NCBI GenBank assembly: GCA_037127315.1
Contig: JBBBDQ010001153.1
Span: 5,355,644-5,419,643, forward strand
Source of the DNA: Ascarosepion bandense
Taxonomy: Eukaryota; Mollusca; Cephalopoda; Sepiida; Sepiidae
Direction: 5' to 3'
DNA length: 64,000 nucleotides
Shown here: one piece after another, positions 32,291-44,825 of the stretch
Layout of the letters: each line of letters opens with the position of its first letter
Position numbering within the stretch: the stretch's first letter is position 1
The notes under the pieces: model-generated
The model's input: the letters and a program-made list of their open reading frames with translations, nothing else
Database searches by the model: none
What the model was told of the DNA's origin: nothing
Translations under genes and position numbers: made by a program

Positions 32291-34100
32291 CCTCATCGCT
32301 ATTGAGAGATTTCAACCCGGGCTCCCAAGGCCATATGGAGCGAGTCTCTTACTTTGTCAGTTCGAGCTCGCTATCAGTTCAATTTGAACGGCCCCACCTA
32401 ACTAACAGTCCATATAACGCCTTACGAGACAACGCTTGGGAGTTGGAGAGGCCATCCGTCGCCTGCACGTGGAACTGAAAAGTCAGACGACATTCGTGAT
32501 AGAATAAGCACTCGTCGCAAGTGGTACGGCCAGCCTCCTCCTCGGACAAGAGTACACTTCTTAATGATGGAAAATGTTTATGGACGTCTTCTTTAACGAG
32601 GGTGCTGTTGCATCTGCCTGCATACACATTCGATCTAGGAACCTAATGCGAAACGTATATTGACGAATCGCAACGCGTGGCATGCTTAGACTGCCCTCGA
32701 AAGGATGGAGATAACAGATCCCCCGACGCACTTTGTCAGCCTGGCCTTCTCCTCACAAGGAGAACAAGAGTTGTATTAAACCCAACTGAATGGCACACGG
32801 GAGAGGAAGTACCGAGAGTTTCTAAAGGAGAATCGGATAGATGTACGAGGCACATTCTTCCGTCCCCACTTACAAATATGCAGCTAGACACCCCCCGATA
32901 AACTGAGGTGGGATCTCCAATACTGCTACATGGTCTTACGCTTGCCTTGGTACTCCGTTGGAATTATAATGTTTTTTGTGACCATTTCAAGGCACTCTTC
33001 TTGTGTGGGCAGCAGTACGTCCTACATGAAGAAAACACAACCTTTTACTATTCGTAAGGGCTTAACCCCCAAGAAATGAAGTGTTTCTAATACTGTGTCT
33101 TTCATGGAACGACAAATTTTGCGCGTACGCTTGTCCACCACAAAAACTAGCACAATTCTTTTTAACTCTTTGGGATCCACCAAAATCCCACCTTCTTTAA
33201 CAAGCTGTACGTAACCTTTGGCTTTCTCCAAGAACACCATCAAATTGATTTTCACTTTAGGTGGGGACTTCTGGCCTCAGCATCTTCAATTTTCTTATGT
33301 TTATCATTTATTCTTTTGTCCATTCTCGCCCACCATAGATTTGGTCTTATTATCATTCTGGTTGATTTGCATCTTTACCAGAAAGAAGGGGATACGTCTC
33401 CTCATTTTTGTCAGGAGATCCCTCTCCAGCAGGATCAAAATTCAGTTTTTTCTTGATAGATCGACTTTCGTCGGCGATTTTAAAATTTTAAACACCCGCA
33501 CCAATATATACATATATATATATTCCCCGCCAAACTAAATTAAATTTCTGGGGAAAACTGGAATAAAGAAAAGCATACAAAAATGAACCCCGAAAGGTTT
33601 AAGAAAAAATGATTAAATGAAAATTAAATTTAGCCTAAAACGGTAGACAAGGTTTTTAACCTTTAACGGCCAAGAATTAAACTTTTAAATAATACGAAAC
33701 AAAAACGATTACAGAAAAATAAGCCTTTAACGGCAAAACAACTAGCCTCTTAATAAGTTAATTAAATTAAACTTTAAATAAAAAGAATTAGAAAAATAAA
33801 CTCGTACAACGAGGAAAAAATTCAAAAGGTTACAATACAAGTAATAAAACCAAAACAATAAAATAAAACTTGAAAAACGAAGAGTCGCCCAAACGACCAC
33901 GTACGTAAAATTAACGATAAATAACAAACAAGTAAAGTCTGTTTCTGGTCACAAAAATAAATAGGGTACTCAAAACCAGAAAGATACTGAAATAAAATGA
34001 AAACAAATATGGCGGCTGAAGCCAAAAAGATATGAATAGAACAAAGCAAGAAAATGCAAAATAAATAAAAATAAACTGAACTCTACAAAGAAAGGTCATT
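32291..34100 (-). mobile_element. LINE with gag-like ORF1, copy 1 (minus)
   Basis: The 5' leader (34100-33535) is T-rich in minus orientation and carries AAACCTTTCGGGGTT and TTTAATTTAGTTTGGCGG, both near-identical to the leader of the plus-strand copy (42935 and 43050). ORF1 follows at 33530-33000. 32990-32291 is a decayed continuation without an identifiable RT. Family membership follows from the ORF1 match to 43081-43530. Confidence 0.65.
33000..33530 (-). pseudogene. LINE ORF1 remnant (copy 1)
   Basis: The minus strand reads FLEKAKGYVQLVKEGGILVD, then VFVVDKRTRKICRSMKDTVL and FLGVKPLRIVKGCVFFM. The copy at 43325-43540 has FLERAKSYAHLLKEGELLED, then VFVVDKRRRQICRTTKDTVL. This shared order establishes a two-copy family in the window. 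The ORF1 protein of such LINEs is an RNA-binding, gag-like protein. Stops and a frameshift lie upstream. Confidence 0.7.
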
Positions 34101-34675
34101 CTGTAAGAAAACGGATAGTGTCAAAAAGAGACATAAAAAATCGTCTGTCAAAGTTAAACACTGGACAAAATAGAGGTCTGGATCTCTGAGTCTGACTATA
34201 TCGACAATGCTTGTGAAAATGTGGTCGCCTTTAGACACGTTACATTGAATATTTTGAGCCTTCTGAATGGTTAACACTTCTATTGGTGAACTATCAAATG
34301 AGTCACCTCATGGCTGGCACACTAGTATACAAGGGTACCTAAAAACTCCAACAACACCCATTTTCGGTATATTATGGAATCTTCTTGTAAATATTAGTAA
34401 AGTCAATATTCATATGGAACAAATACTTTATTATTCATAATTTGTTTTTTAAATTAAAATTCACAAAAAATTAGTTATATCATTTTGTACACTGTTAAGT
34501 ATTTCAGATTAGTTCCTTTAAATAACGTAATACTTGATTGTCTCTTGTTAAATGCACATTCCTCAGTTTCTTTAAGTTTTTAGACAACTTAGAAATCGTA
34601 TAACAGATGTCATGACGTAAATAAGTCTTCCAATCAATATTCTGTATTCTTTCTCACACGCCGCTATACTATCTT
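34101..34675. other. No gene recognised
   Basis: AT-rich spacer between the LINE leader and the copia remnant. It lacks motifs and visible repeat partners. Confidence 0.3.
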
Positions 34676-34679
34676 CATC

Positions 34680-35510
34680 GTTCATAATTGTGTTTAAATC
34701 TATTTCACATTGAGTAGTTCGTGTTTTACAATTATGCATGCTGAATTTACATAAAAGTTTTTCGATGTATCTGGATTAATTCATTGTAATAGTGTTGCCA
34801 TTAAATTCGAACTGTATACCAAGAAACCCTGATAGTCGTTCATTTTGAACCTTATATTTAAGGAATTATTAATAAAGCAGCTTCACATTTTCAAGCAATT
34901 AACACAACGTTGACCCAAATAATCAAAATTGCTAATATTTCATTATTAAATATTCTTGTGTACAGGCATGAGTCAACAAAGGTAGGGTTCCAAATGTTGT
35001 TCAATTAAATAGGAATGTAGTAATTTATTGCATGTTCTTCCACTTTGCTTGGGCTCATATAATGACTTTTTTAGTTTACACATAATTCTAACCTTTTTCA
35101 AAACTTTCTGGCAGTTCTACGTATATTTCATAGTCAATCGGAGCATTTAAATACGCTGCTTTAACATCCATATCGTGTATATCCATACCATAATGTGAGG
35201 CCATGCGCATCAAAATTCTGATTATCATATTTGATGTGGCACTGAATGTTTCTACATAATCTTACCCGTATATCTGAGATAATCATTTACCTAAAAAACG
35301 AGCCTTATACATTGGCGAGCCATCCTCAGTTCGCTTTATAGTATAAACCCAACGGCTGCCGACAATATTTTTATTATCCGGGGCCTTTTTCAATACAAAA
35401 GTATCATTTGATACTAGGGATTCCATTTCTTTTTGCATGGCGGCTATCCATCGTTTGGAATTATCAGAATTTATGGCTTCTTGATAGTTCTTCGGAATAC
35501 ATTCACCCAT
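34680..35510 (-). pseudogene. Ty1/copia reverse transcriptase remnant
   Basis: The minus-strand start (35510-35283) reads NYQEAINSDNSKRWIAAMQK, then SRWVYTIKRTEDGSPMYKAR, the N-terminal copia RT signature. Later frames show MDVKAAYLNAPIDYEIYVEL (about 35170-35110), CKLKKSLYEPKQSGRT (about 35080-35030) and FLGIQFEFNG (about 34830-34800). Where YVDD is expected the sequence reads IIWVNVV, so the catalytic acids are lost. No LTRs or integrase are seen. This is the only copia trace in the window. Confidence 0.85.
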
Positions 35511-35745
35511 TCCAAAATAGTCTATTTTTCTTTTATTTCTGGTCGGATAACGCGGAATTTACCCCTCCTCTTTGGTTGTATTTTCATTTAACTCATGTTT
35601 TGCGCCTATATCATCTGGTATAACACCTTCCTTTTTAGTGTTACTATTATAGCAACGGTTTCTTATTGTTAACACACCTATTATTATTATGAAACAACTT
35701 GACACCATTAAAATCTGACCAAGAGGATCAACAGACATTCTTCTT

Positions 35746-37805
35746 CTATGTGCCCTGTCCCTTCAGGACGTAGGCGATCATGGTTTTCCACGTCTCCCTA
35801 TCCCTGGTGGCTCTTAGTACGCCTTCTCCTGTTAAAACATGCAACCCTCGTTCCATCATCCACTTGATTAGGTCCTTCAAATATGTTATCCGTTGCTTTC
35901 CCCTGTCTCTTTTCCTTCTATCTGGCCTTTTTAGTATCAGGTTCTCCAAGCCCTTCTTCCTCATTGCTTGTCCCAGGAACTGCAGCTGTCTCTTCCTGAT
36001 GCACAGTATTAATTTCCTTTTTATTCCCATCATTTCCAAGACCTCATCATTGCTCACATGCTCGATCCATGATATTCGCAGCATCCTTTGTACAACCACA
36101 TTTCAGTTGCTTCAAGTTTTTCCTTTATCTTTGATGATATTGTCCAGCATTCACTACCATATTGAAGAATGGACAACACATAGCAATCCAGTACCCTCTT
36201 TCTTGTTTCTAGCGAAATTGTCCTGTTTCTTAATACCTTACTTAACTTCTGGAATGCTTCCTTCGCCATGCCGATTCGCCTTCGGATCTCTGTGTTACAC
36301 TTTTTGTTTTCTGTTAAAACACTTCCCAGGTATTTAAATTTTTGTACCTGCTTGAGTCTAGTATCCCTGACCTGTATTTGGCATATTGGGCTGTCGTTTT
36401 TACTGATGACCATGCATTCTGTTTTCGTGCAGTTTATTTCTAGTCTTTTCTTGTTACTCTCTTCGGCTACCTTCTGTAGGAGGTTTTATAGTTTCCTTTC
36501 TGTGTCTGCTATCGGCACTGTATTATCTACGTACCTTAGGTTGTTTAAATTGTGATCTCTGATGACAAATCCTGGCATAAATTCTAGGGTCCTCAAAATA
36601 TTCTCACTGTACAAGTTGAACAGATCCAGTGAAAAGACACATCCTTGTCTTACGCCTCTCTCTATCTTTGTATATCCTCTGAATTCGTTACCTGTCCGTA
36701 TACACGTGGTTTGCTGCCAGTAAAGATTCTTGATTACTCTCAAGTCTTTCCCAAATATGTCAAGGCTGCCGAGCATCTCCATCAATTCTTTGTGGCGTAT
36801 TTTGTCAAACGACTTCGCATAATCAATAAAGCACTGGTATAAGTCCTTCTTCATTTGTCTTGCCCTCTTATTGGAGAGCATCCTAATCATAAATATGGCA
36901 TTCCTTGTTCCAGTGTCTTTGAGGAAACCGCACTGTTCTTGTCCTATACCTGGCCTGATTCTGCTTCTCGCTCTATTCATCAGGATTCGCACGATTTTTG
37001 TTATATGGCTCATTAAACTGTTGGATCGACTTGCTGAGGTCATCTGGTATTACACTACTACTATAAATTTAATTTATTAATTCTGTAATTTTCTCTGTAC
37101 CAAATTCGTCCAGGGCTATCATCCGCTCTATGACTATGACGTCTGGTCCAGCTGCTTTGTTTCTATTCAGTTTGGCTATTGCAGATTCCTCTTCACACTT
37201 TGATATTTACGGTCCGTCCTCATCCTTGCGTATTATCGGTTGCTCTCTGTCTCTCTTGTCGTGGAAAAGATCTTGTATATATTCTTTCCATTGTTGGAGT
37301 ATTTCCTCTATCTCCAAACTGATTATTCCATCCTTAGATTTTATACATTCTGTTGAAGAGTAGGGTTTTTGTCCTGTCAGTTCTTTTATTTCTTTATGTA
37401 TGTTTGCTTTATTATTCTTGCTAAATCTCTCTACTTCAGCACATTTGTCATTGAGCCATTCCTCTTTAGCTTGTCTACATTTTCTTCGTATTTCTTGTGT
37501 AGTTCCCTGTAATCCATTCCATGTCTTGATATCATTTTCTGCCTGCTTTGCATCTTGTCCAGAATCTCTTCAGTTATCCACTCATTTTTGTTTCTGCGCT
37601 TAATTTCCTTTGGGGCAATGTTGTTTGCTGATGTCACTATTGCTTCCTTTAGCGAGTTCCATTTCGAATGTCTTTTTCCAATTTGTTCTTCGTATTTGAT
37701 TTTCATGCTGTTAGTGTATTCTTTCTGTAGGTTGCGGTCATTCACGAGTGCTTTGTATTTCAGTTTTGGTGCTGCACTAGGCTTCTTCAATCTCCGGAGT
37801 TTCAC
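35746..37805 (-). pseudogene. RTE-like reverse transcriptase polyprotein, decayed
   Basis: The spacer reads NEWITEEILDKMQSRQKM. RT motifs are HITKIVRILMNRARSRIR, EQCGFLKDTGTRNAIFMIRM, CFIDYAKSFDKIRHKELM (motif A, Asp kept), GVRQGCVFSLDLFNLY and LRYVDNTVPIADTE. In the last, the second Asp of the YxDD core is Asn. The C-terminus has KFKYLGSVLTENKKC and RKRQLQFLGQAMRKKGLENL. The overall layout matches RTE/BovB-type proteins. It is split into at least four frames and cannot be active. Confidence 0.88.
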
Positions 37806-38150
37806 CTTTAGTTTGCAGATGACTGGGACGTGGTCGCTACCACAGTCAGCGCATGAATAGACTTTGCTTTAACCACTCCATTTTTGAATCTTCTGTTTAT
37901 GGTTATATAGTCTATCTGGCTTTTCGTGTCACCTCCTGGGCTTCTCCATGTCCATAGACGTCGTGGATGTTCTTGAAACCAGGTGTTACTTATTACCTGG
38001 TCATTTGCTATGCAGTATTAAACCCATTTTCTCCTCGTACGTTGCGGATTCCTAAACCAAAGTTGCCAGTTGTCATACCTTACCTCTCCTTGCATACTTT
38101 GGTATTCAAATATCCCATGATGATCCTGATTTCTTGGCTTTTAAATTGAG
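35746..38150 (-). mobile_element. RTE/BovB-like LINE, 5'-truncated
   Basis: About 2.4 kb of the minus strand cover the end of the endonuclease (about 38150-37850), a spacer (37805-37431), RT (37043-36486) and the C-terminal domain (36413-35746). The 3' end runs into GAAGAAGAA-type sequence near 35735, like many RTE LINE tails. A short tail copy of the same family is at 53566-53810. 5' truncation is the normal outcome of target-primed reverse transcription. Confidence 0.85.
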
Positions 38151-38255
38151 CCTTAGCATCACATAACCAGCTATTTTAAAAAAACACACACATAAGCATT
38201 TAATAATTATATCATCAGAGTTGTACTACTAGCAAGGAAAAATGTATATTTAATA

Positions 38256-38262
38256 TATATAC

Positions 38263-38332
<70 letters not shown>

Positions 38333-38338
38333 TTATAT
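38256..38338. repeat. (TACA)n/(TA)n microsatellite
   Basis: A TATATACATACATACATA start passes into more than 25 TA units with one GTATA interruption near 38321. Confidence 0.95.
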
Positions 38339-38525
38339 ATGCACTTGATGATTGCATGAAACTCCAAAGCATACTTAAAACGTACAAAAATATGCATATA
38401 AATGTATAAATTTTGCTCTGCTATACAGCATTGAGCACTGTTCAATTAAGACCTGATAAATATTCGTATATTGATGTGTATCTGCGCTTCTACACACACA
38501 CATGTACTTATTTACATTCATACCC

Positions 38526-38559
<34 letters not shown>

Positions 38560-39865
38560 TTTAATTTGGATAATGTTTAGTGCCAAGATTGTTGTTCAGT
38601 CCTGATGAGTGAGGAGATCATAACTAGACATGAATCTGGTTATTTAAAGAGATAAACTCATTGTACCTATATAAATATTAATTGTGAAATTTAAGCTGTT
38701 GACCCATAGTGACTATGTGAAGTTATTGTTTTTAACGTTGAGAAGAGTCTATAACATTCGAAATATTGAGACAACAGAACGTCTTATTTGTATCCTTGAT
38801 GTTGGTAGCATGACATTTTGTTTGATTCATTATCTACATTATGTCAGAGATATTCTTTGTAGAAAGATATGAAACCTCCATTTTTAATGGAAAAAATAAA
38901 ACAAAAAATTGATGCTAGTATACCAATCACATCACTCTATTACAGTAGCACAAGCTACAATATGCTGTTAACACAATTAACCACACAATTTTGAACAAAA
39001 CACAAGAAAGAAAATAATGTAGTGTTGAAATCTGCCATTTTGTTGTTTTGGTCTTTATTCCGAAAAAGAGATTTCCTTTTACTTTTTTAATATACGATGA
39101 AGAATATACACCTGGCAACGACTGAAGAATGGTTAGGGTAAGATTAATAAAGAAATATTGATGATAAAATGACTCATTATCATCCAGGAAACATTTGGCA
39201 TTCATTGACTAAACAGTGTGAATTTTTCTGGAAATTAGATTTCTCAAGTGTACAGTTAACATTCTTTTTAGGACTTACTAATTCAAACATTTTTTCGATT
39301 GGGCATAAAGTTACCTCATTCATTATGTAATTATTTTCTTTTATAGCTACATGTAAAACCAGTTTTGTTGCTTCCTATACTAAATTTATCATAACTGATC
39401 CATACACTAATGTATCTGAAATGTTTACAATTTACTGAACGGTCAATTCATCAATAAATAAGCTGAAATATTGTCCTAACAACATCAAGTATATGAAAAA
39501 GCTATATCAGAGTTTAGCAATTTGAATGTATTGTCTATAACTATAATGTTAATTCTTATAATTTTCGATTACTATAAAATCGAATTTCTATAATTGTTTA
39601 TAATATTATATAGAATTATAAGAATTTATTGTAAGATTCTGTCTGAATTTCTGGTACGAGAAACTATCATTATTCATATTTGGATTAATTTTATTGTCTT
39701 TAGTATCATAATAAAAACAACATTATTAGTCTGATTGTAAATAATGCAAATATTATTGATAAAAATAGTTTTTAAACCAATAAGGCCTTAAAGAAAATAT
39801 TTTATAATACTTTGTATTTTTTCAAAATGTAAGTTTACAAAATTTACACCTTACTTGATTTGTAG
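38339..39865. other. AT-rich spacer, no gene recognised
   Basis: Contains a second (TA)n run at 38528-38556. Open stretches (62 codons at 38684, 92 codons minus at 39205-38927) show no motif. If 39866-39985 is an exon, this would be its upstream intron. Confidence 0.3.
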
Positions 39866-39985
39866 GGGACATGTGTGAATCCTTCAGAATGTCACTGCCA
39901 TTGTGGACCATCGTGGAATGACAATAAAAATTGTTTGGAAAGAATTTTGAAATTCTTGAATAGAAGTTTTAGAAGAAACACTTGA
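39866..39985 (+). CDS. Candidate terminal exon, cysteine-rich EGF-like motif
   Basis: Immediately after a TTGATTTGTAG splice-acceptor-like end, an open frame of 39 codons reads GTCVNPSECHCHCGPSWNDN, continues KNCLERILKF and stops at TGA (39983-39985). The C-x5-C-x-C-x-C-x9-C spacing resembles the end of an EGF-like module, as in ADAM-type or other extracellular proteins. The codon just before the splice site in this frame is a stop, so coding would start exactly at the acceptor. No upstream exon or donor was found. It could be chance; a host gene is possible because the flanks lack transposons. Confidence 0.4.
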   Translation, partial: GTCVNPSECHCHCGPSWNDNKNCLERILKFLNRSFRRNT

Positions 39986-42300
39986 TTAGTATATATTAAA
40001 AAATAGATCTATCTTTATCAGATATCAACTTCATCTCTATCTATATATAATTTTTGATCAAGAAGAGAAAATATTTGTTTTTAATATCACATACTGCTCC
40101 AAAACATGAAAATAATTTCAATGCTATGAAATGTCTTTAGACTATTTGTTTATATGACATTAATGAAAATATTATTCTCTTATAATATATATAATAAAAT
40201 AAAAACTACCCTGAAATTTATTGATGGTGATGTGTTCTTCTAAACTCTTGTTTGCCAATAATTTCTTAAAACTGATGTCAGTATTATATTCTTTATTGGT
40301 TTATCATGTTTGAGGTTTGTCTGTTATTTCTAGAAAGCAGATTCTTTTGATTTGCCATAATGTTAACCTTCACATACTTGATTTAACAAAATGCATTCTT
40401 TAGCCTATTCTAAAATATGTCATGGTATCTACAGCACTAACATGTTTTCTGTATTTGGTGGGAAACTCTTGTACTTTTATTCTTCTTGCCACTGCAGGAC
40501 AGATTTTCATTTCATTTCATTATTCTTGCATACTTTTTTATATTGTTTAAATAAATAATTGTAGAAAAGTTCGTATTTAGCAATCTGGAATAAATAAAAT
40601 TGAAAATGTTTCTTTCGTTAAGCAATCACCATTCCACTAAATGGTATCACAAATGAGGGAATTTCCTTGCTAAGGTATGAAGAAACATGACGCGTCTGTA
40701 CCTAATTATCAACACTTTTACATTAATGTACTACCAAAATAATTTTAATATACTCATTTTATGCCAGTAACATATTAATGGGATTTTGAAGCTTAGTTAC
40801 ATTTATTTACTGTAAAGTAATTTTGATCAACTAAAGAGATAAAAATTAAAAAAACAAGATTTTTCTGATCCTTAAATATCATATATTAAAAATGGAATGT
40901 ATGAAAGTTATAAATTATGAAGAGTATCATAAACTATCCAGTTTAGGATTTTTTCTGGTGTTACTCATCATTTAAGACATAGCCTTACTATAAATGCATA
41001 TTTAAAACAAAATATATCAATATTTCAATGGTTACATTTAATGGAATAGTAGATTTCAAGCAATATGCCATAATATACCAATGAAAAACTTAGATTTTAT
41101 ATATCTAGGTACATCAACAGATAAATGCTGAAAATGCGTTCAGAATAAATATTTACTTTTCAACTTACTCTTTTTTTGTTAATACTTCTCTATAAAATTA
41201 CATATGCAGTGAAAATTCCATACCAAAATTCAACTAGTGATTATATTTCAAGCTACCGACTTATTGATACACCCTTAAAAAGAAGCCTAATACAACACTA
41301 AAAAAACTTGTTTCTAAATACTTGCACAAACAGCGCCAAACAGTTAGGTTTAATTCGTAGCTGAAATGTATGCCTGTAGTTATATTATACCAATTGTGAT
41401 AGACTTTATGTAAAAATCATACATTTTATAATTTGTAAAATTTCTACATAAAACATAAAATAAGTTAACAAGATTATGCAATGCCTTGCTATAAATTGTA
41501 TGTTCCAAAGAAATATTTTTAAAAAATATCTTAAATTTTGTTTATGATAAATAATTTTACCAAGAACTGTATACATTTTAAATCCATTTTTCTATATGCA
41601 ATTTCATATATTATTATTTCTATGTTTTACTACTAATTTATTAGAATTGTTAAACATTTTTAAATAGATTAATAATAATGATAAAGTTTATCAGTAGCTT
41701 ATTTTTTAGAAGTAAAATTTATGCAACACTTCAGATTAAATTCTTGATTATAATAGTTATAATCAAGAATTTAATCTAACCCTAGATAAATCTTGGTTTT
41801 GTGCAAATAGCATGTAAGTTTTAAATTTCATAAAAGTGAATTGCCTTTTTTTTAGGAAATGGAAAAATTTTTCCAGGTAAACATTTTTCTTGCAGGAGAG
41901 TTTAGCAATTTATTTCATGCAGTTTTATAGACTGAACTGTACATTTCAGTTTAAAATAAATTATAAACTTTTATTCATAAGAATAGGAAGAATCAAATTT
42001 TTCTCTATTAATATTTGAAAAGATTGTTTTAAAAGATTTAGAAGGGAACCCAAAGTTACTATTTATGTGGAGGACCATTTACATTAATTATGAGCCCCTT
42101 CAATAAAATTTGAACTAACAGACTAATGAATGACTATAAATTTATACATACAGTTAAAACGATTGAGATATAAAACTAGCAAAGTAAGTTGATAGAATAT
42201 ATAGTTTTTAAGTAAAGGAAATGCTTTATGCAAAAGGAATGTCCTTTGAGATGTTTGAATTTAAATAAAAGGTATATTTATGTATAAATAATAATGGATT
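39986..42300 (+). other. Repeat-poor AT-rich stretch, possible long 3' UTR
   Basis: No ORF with motifs and no repeat partner. Poly(A)-signal-like AATAAA hexamers occur near 40192, 40585 and 42102, and a perfect hairpin lies at 41733-41777. This would suit a 3' UTR if the upstream exon is real. Confidence 0.3.
41733..41777. repeat. Perfect 21-bp inverted repeat, 3-nt loop
   Basis: The left arm AGATTAAATTCTTGATTATAA is followed by TAG and its exact reverse complement (41757-41777). The short loop and perfect match would give a stable cruciform or pre-miRNA-like stem, although the stem is short for a miRNA precursor. Confidence 0.85.
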
Positions 42301-42337
42301 TACACACACACACACACACACATACACACACACACAG

Positions 42338-42381
<44 letters not shown>
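42301..42381. repeat. (CA)n-(TA)n compound microsatellite
   Basis: ACACAC repeats with single interruptions (ATACAC, AGACAC) pass into about 13 TA units, ending at AAAGAGAGG. Confidence 0.95.
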
Positions 42382-42385
<4 letters not shown>

Positions 42386-42440
42386 AGAGGATTCCATTAT
42401 AATTTCAACTGTCTTTAGGTGTCCTTGTCAGTGAAAGTGA

Positions 42441-42495
42441 GTGGTAAGAATGGTAAGTAAAAATGTGGTATTATGGTGTAAGTTTTATTGTAAGT
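42441..42495 (+). repeat. 55-bp repeat shared with 52812-52867
   Basis: GTGGTAAGAATGG...AAAATGTGGTATTATGGTGTAA...TTTATTGTAAGT occurs here and at 52812-52867 with a few changes. Here it immediately precedes the LINE leader. At 52812 it follows the right flank of the nested gypsy. It could be the LINE 3' tail or a target sequence. Confidence 0.65.
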
Positions 42496-44825
42496 CGTTT
42501 GATTTATTTCCTCATTAATTTTTCTCTTTTAGCCCCTATCTAGATATCTTTATTTCGCATACATAGTTGTTCAAGCTCTTCTTTGTTTTTCTGTTTTAAT
42601 TTAATCCTTAAAGTCTTTGTTTTAATTGTAATTTTTTAAGTACTTTTTTTATCGTTGTACCAGTTTATTTACAATTCTTTTTCGTTTTATTTAAAGTTTA
42701 ATTTAATTATCCTCCGTTGAGGATAGTTGTGTTTTTTTCTGTTAAAGGTTAATTTTTTTTCTTTAACTGCTTCTTTTTGTTTATTTTATATTTTTGCGTC
42801 ATTAAAGGCCAAATTTTCTTTAAAATAATACAAAGCAAAAACAGTTAAAGTTTAATTTGTGGTCATTAAGGCAAATTTTCTTGCCGGTTTTTCCTTCAAT
42901 TTTCTATTTCCTTAAATTTATTTTCTTAAAACCTTTCGGGGTTGTTTTTGCATTTTTAAGTCTATTTTTCTTTATTTTAATTTAATTTGTGTATTTTATT
43001 TTTGTTTTTGTTTATTCCCGTTTTTTTTATCCCTCCCATACATTTAATTTAGTTTGGTGGAAGAGTCGTAAAATTTTAAAATGGCTGACAAAAGTTTGTC
43101 TATAAAGAAACAATTAAACTTTGAACCCCCCCACCCACTGGAAGGGTCCACCAGAAAATATTAAAGTTAATACGACCAAATCTACGGTGACCGAGAATGG
43201 CCATAAAAATGTTGCAGAAAAAGAAATGACACAAAATAATAAAAACAAGACAACTAAAGATGCTGAAGCCGGGGAATCGCCCTGTAGCTGGAAGTCCCCG
43301 CCTAAGTGTAAAATCAAGATGACGGAGTTCTTGGAGAGAGCCAAGAGTTACGCACACCTTTTAAAAGAAGGTGAGCTCTTGGAAGATTCAAGAATTAAAG
43401 AAAATTGAAAAAGAGCATAGTGTCAGTCTTTGTGGTGGACAAGCGTAGGCGCCAAATTTGTCGCACCACGAAAGACACAGTGTTAAAAGCACTCCAGTCT
43501 ACAGGGGTTAAGAATAGCTAAAGGTGCGGGCTTCTTCATGTGGGACGTGCTGCTGCCCACGCCAGATTGTCTTAAAATGGCGACTCAAGACCAAATTACA
43601 AAATAATACATAACAAGAAAAGAGTACGATGGCAAAAGAAGGACCAGTGTAGCAGTATATGAGATTCTTTCTCAAATTATCGCAGAGCATCAGTTTGGCC
43701 AAATTTTGGATTCCTCCTGGGATGACCTGACTGGGGAATGGTCATTCGAAATAATGATTGACCGCCATGCCTTCCTGGCCATCCCCAATTGCCTTGACGT
43801 AGGGGGACTGAGTTTGCCCGTGATCGTGTCCTGCCGCAAACCAAAATGCTAGAGTTGTGGAGAGACTGGTCACCTCTCCTCCTCCTGCCCAGAGAAGAAG
43901 GCCTCTGGAAGCCAGTCCCCAGTCGACCACAATCCCCTCTGGCCGCTTCTGTTGAATCCGTCTCGCCTGGAGTGGGCATGCCAATACCCAGGAACGGTGC
44001 GGTAGTTCCATCGGTTGGGAAGAAAAAAGTCCCTCACCCCATGAAAAACCGTCGCCTGCAGCTAATGCAATTATGGAGAAGGAAAAGGGTGAGTAGTTGC
44101 TTGTTGGCAGGGCCAGGGGGAAGCGCCAAATAATGGAACCTTGGTCCCCTGAAACCCCAAGAACTAAAGGCATTAACAGCTCCACTCCCTCCATCAACAA
44201 GAAGGGCGACGCCTCGGCGTGGTCGGCACCTACATTAGAAGAAATGAAGAAGTCCTTTGATACCGGGTACGAAGGAATGGAAAAAATTAAACAATTGAAA
44301 AAGGATCTAGAAAAACGTCTATCTCGCCCTTCGGCCTCTGCCCGTCCTCCAATCAAAAGAAAAGGTCAGATCACACAAAAGAAATTAATTCATCTCAACC
44401 CACACCCCGAAAACGGTCCCTTCGTAGTCGAGACCCTAGCCCGGTTATAAATTATTTCCGCATTTCTCCCTGTCTCTCTCCCTTTCCCTCTCCCCCAAAA
44501 TAGATGACCTCTCCAACAAAAAGGCTCACAAGCCCATCATCAGAAGACAAATAGGCACGGAAAATATACAGCTAAAGTGCCAGACAGACAAGGTGAGGGC
44601 AATTGCCGTATTTCCCCGGCCCAGGCTGAACGAGCAAAAAATTTCGGAAGTAAAATCAAACAACTGAAGGCGGTTTTGGCCATTTGCTGCGAAAAAGATG
44701 TGGAAGTGCCTGAAAGTTTCCCCAATACACCGAGGCTATTAACAGTAATCCGCACTGAACCGGGAGCGCGGCAGACTTGGGGTATGGTCGAGGAGACGTC
44801 AAGGATGGGATGGGAGATGTCGATG
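42496..44825 (+). mobile_element. LINE with gag-like ORF1, copy 2 (plus), interrupted
   Basis: The T-rich leader with AAACCTTTCGGGGTT (42935) and TTTAATTTAGTTTGGTGG (43050) is shared with the minus copy at 33.5-34.1 kb. ORF1 runs 43081-44450, followed by a GC-richer stretch with a second short ORF (44577-44849). At about 44825 it meets the antisense gypsy relic. The 3' part, if present, would lie beyond 52330. Confidence 0.65.
43081..44450 (+). pseudogene. LINE ORF1 (gag-like, CCHC), copy 2
   Basis: It starts MADKSLSIKKQLNFEPPHPL and shifts frame at a 7-C run (43126). The next frame has KMTEFLERAKSYAHLLKEGE. VFVVDKRRRQICRTTKDTVL follows after another shift. A zinc knuckle near 43843-43895 reads CxSCGETGHLSSSC, with a TAG stop at its second position. 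The C-terminal part (44097-44450) is basic and Ser/Pro-rich. The CCHC knuckle implies nucleic-acid binding as in LINE and retroviral Gag proteins. Broken in at least four places. Confidence 0.75.

Noticed and set aside
35780..36337. 185-codon plus-strand open frame
   Set aside because: Antisense shadow of the RTE-like RT C-terminal region; Leu/Ser/Phe-rich only.
43742..44356. 204-codon minus-strand open frame
   Set aside because: It lies antisense to the LINE ORF1 with its zinc knuckle on the plus strand. It shows no motif of its own.
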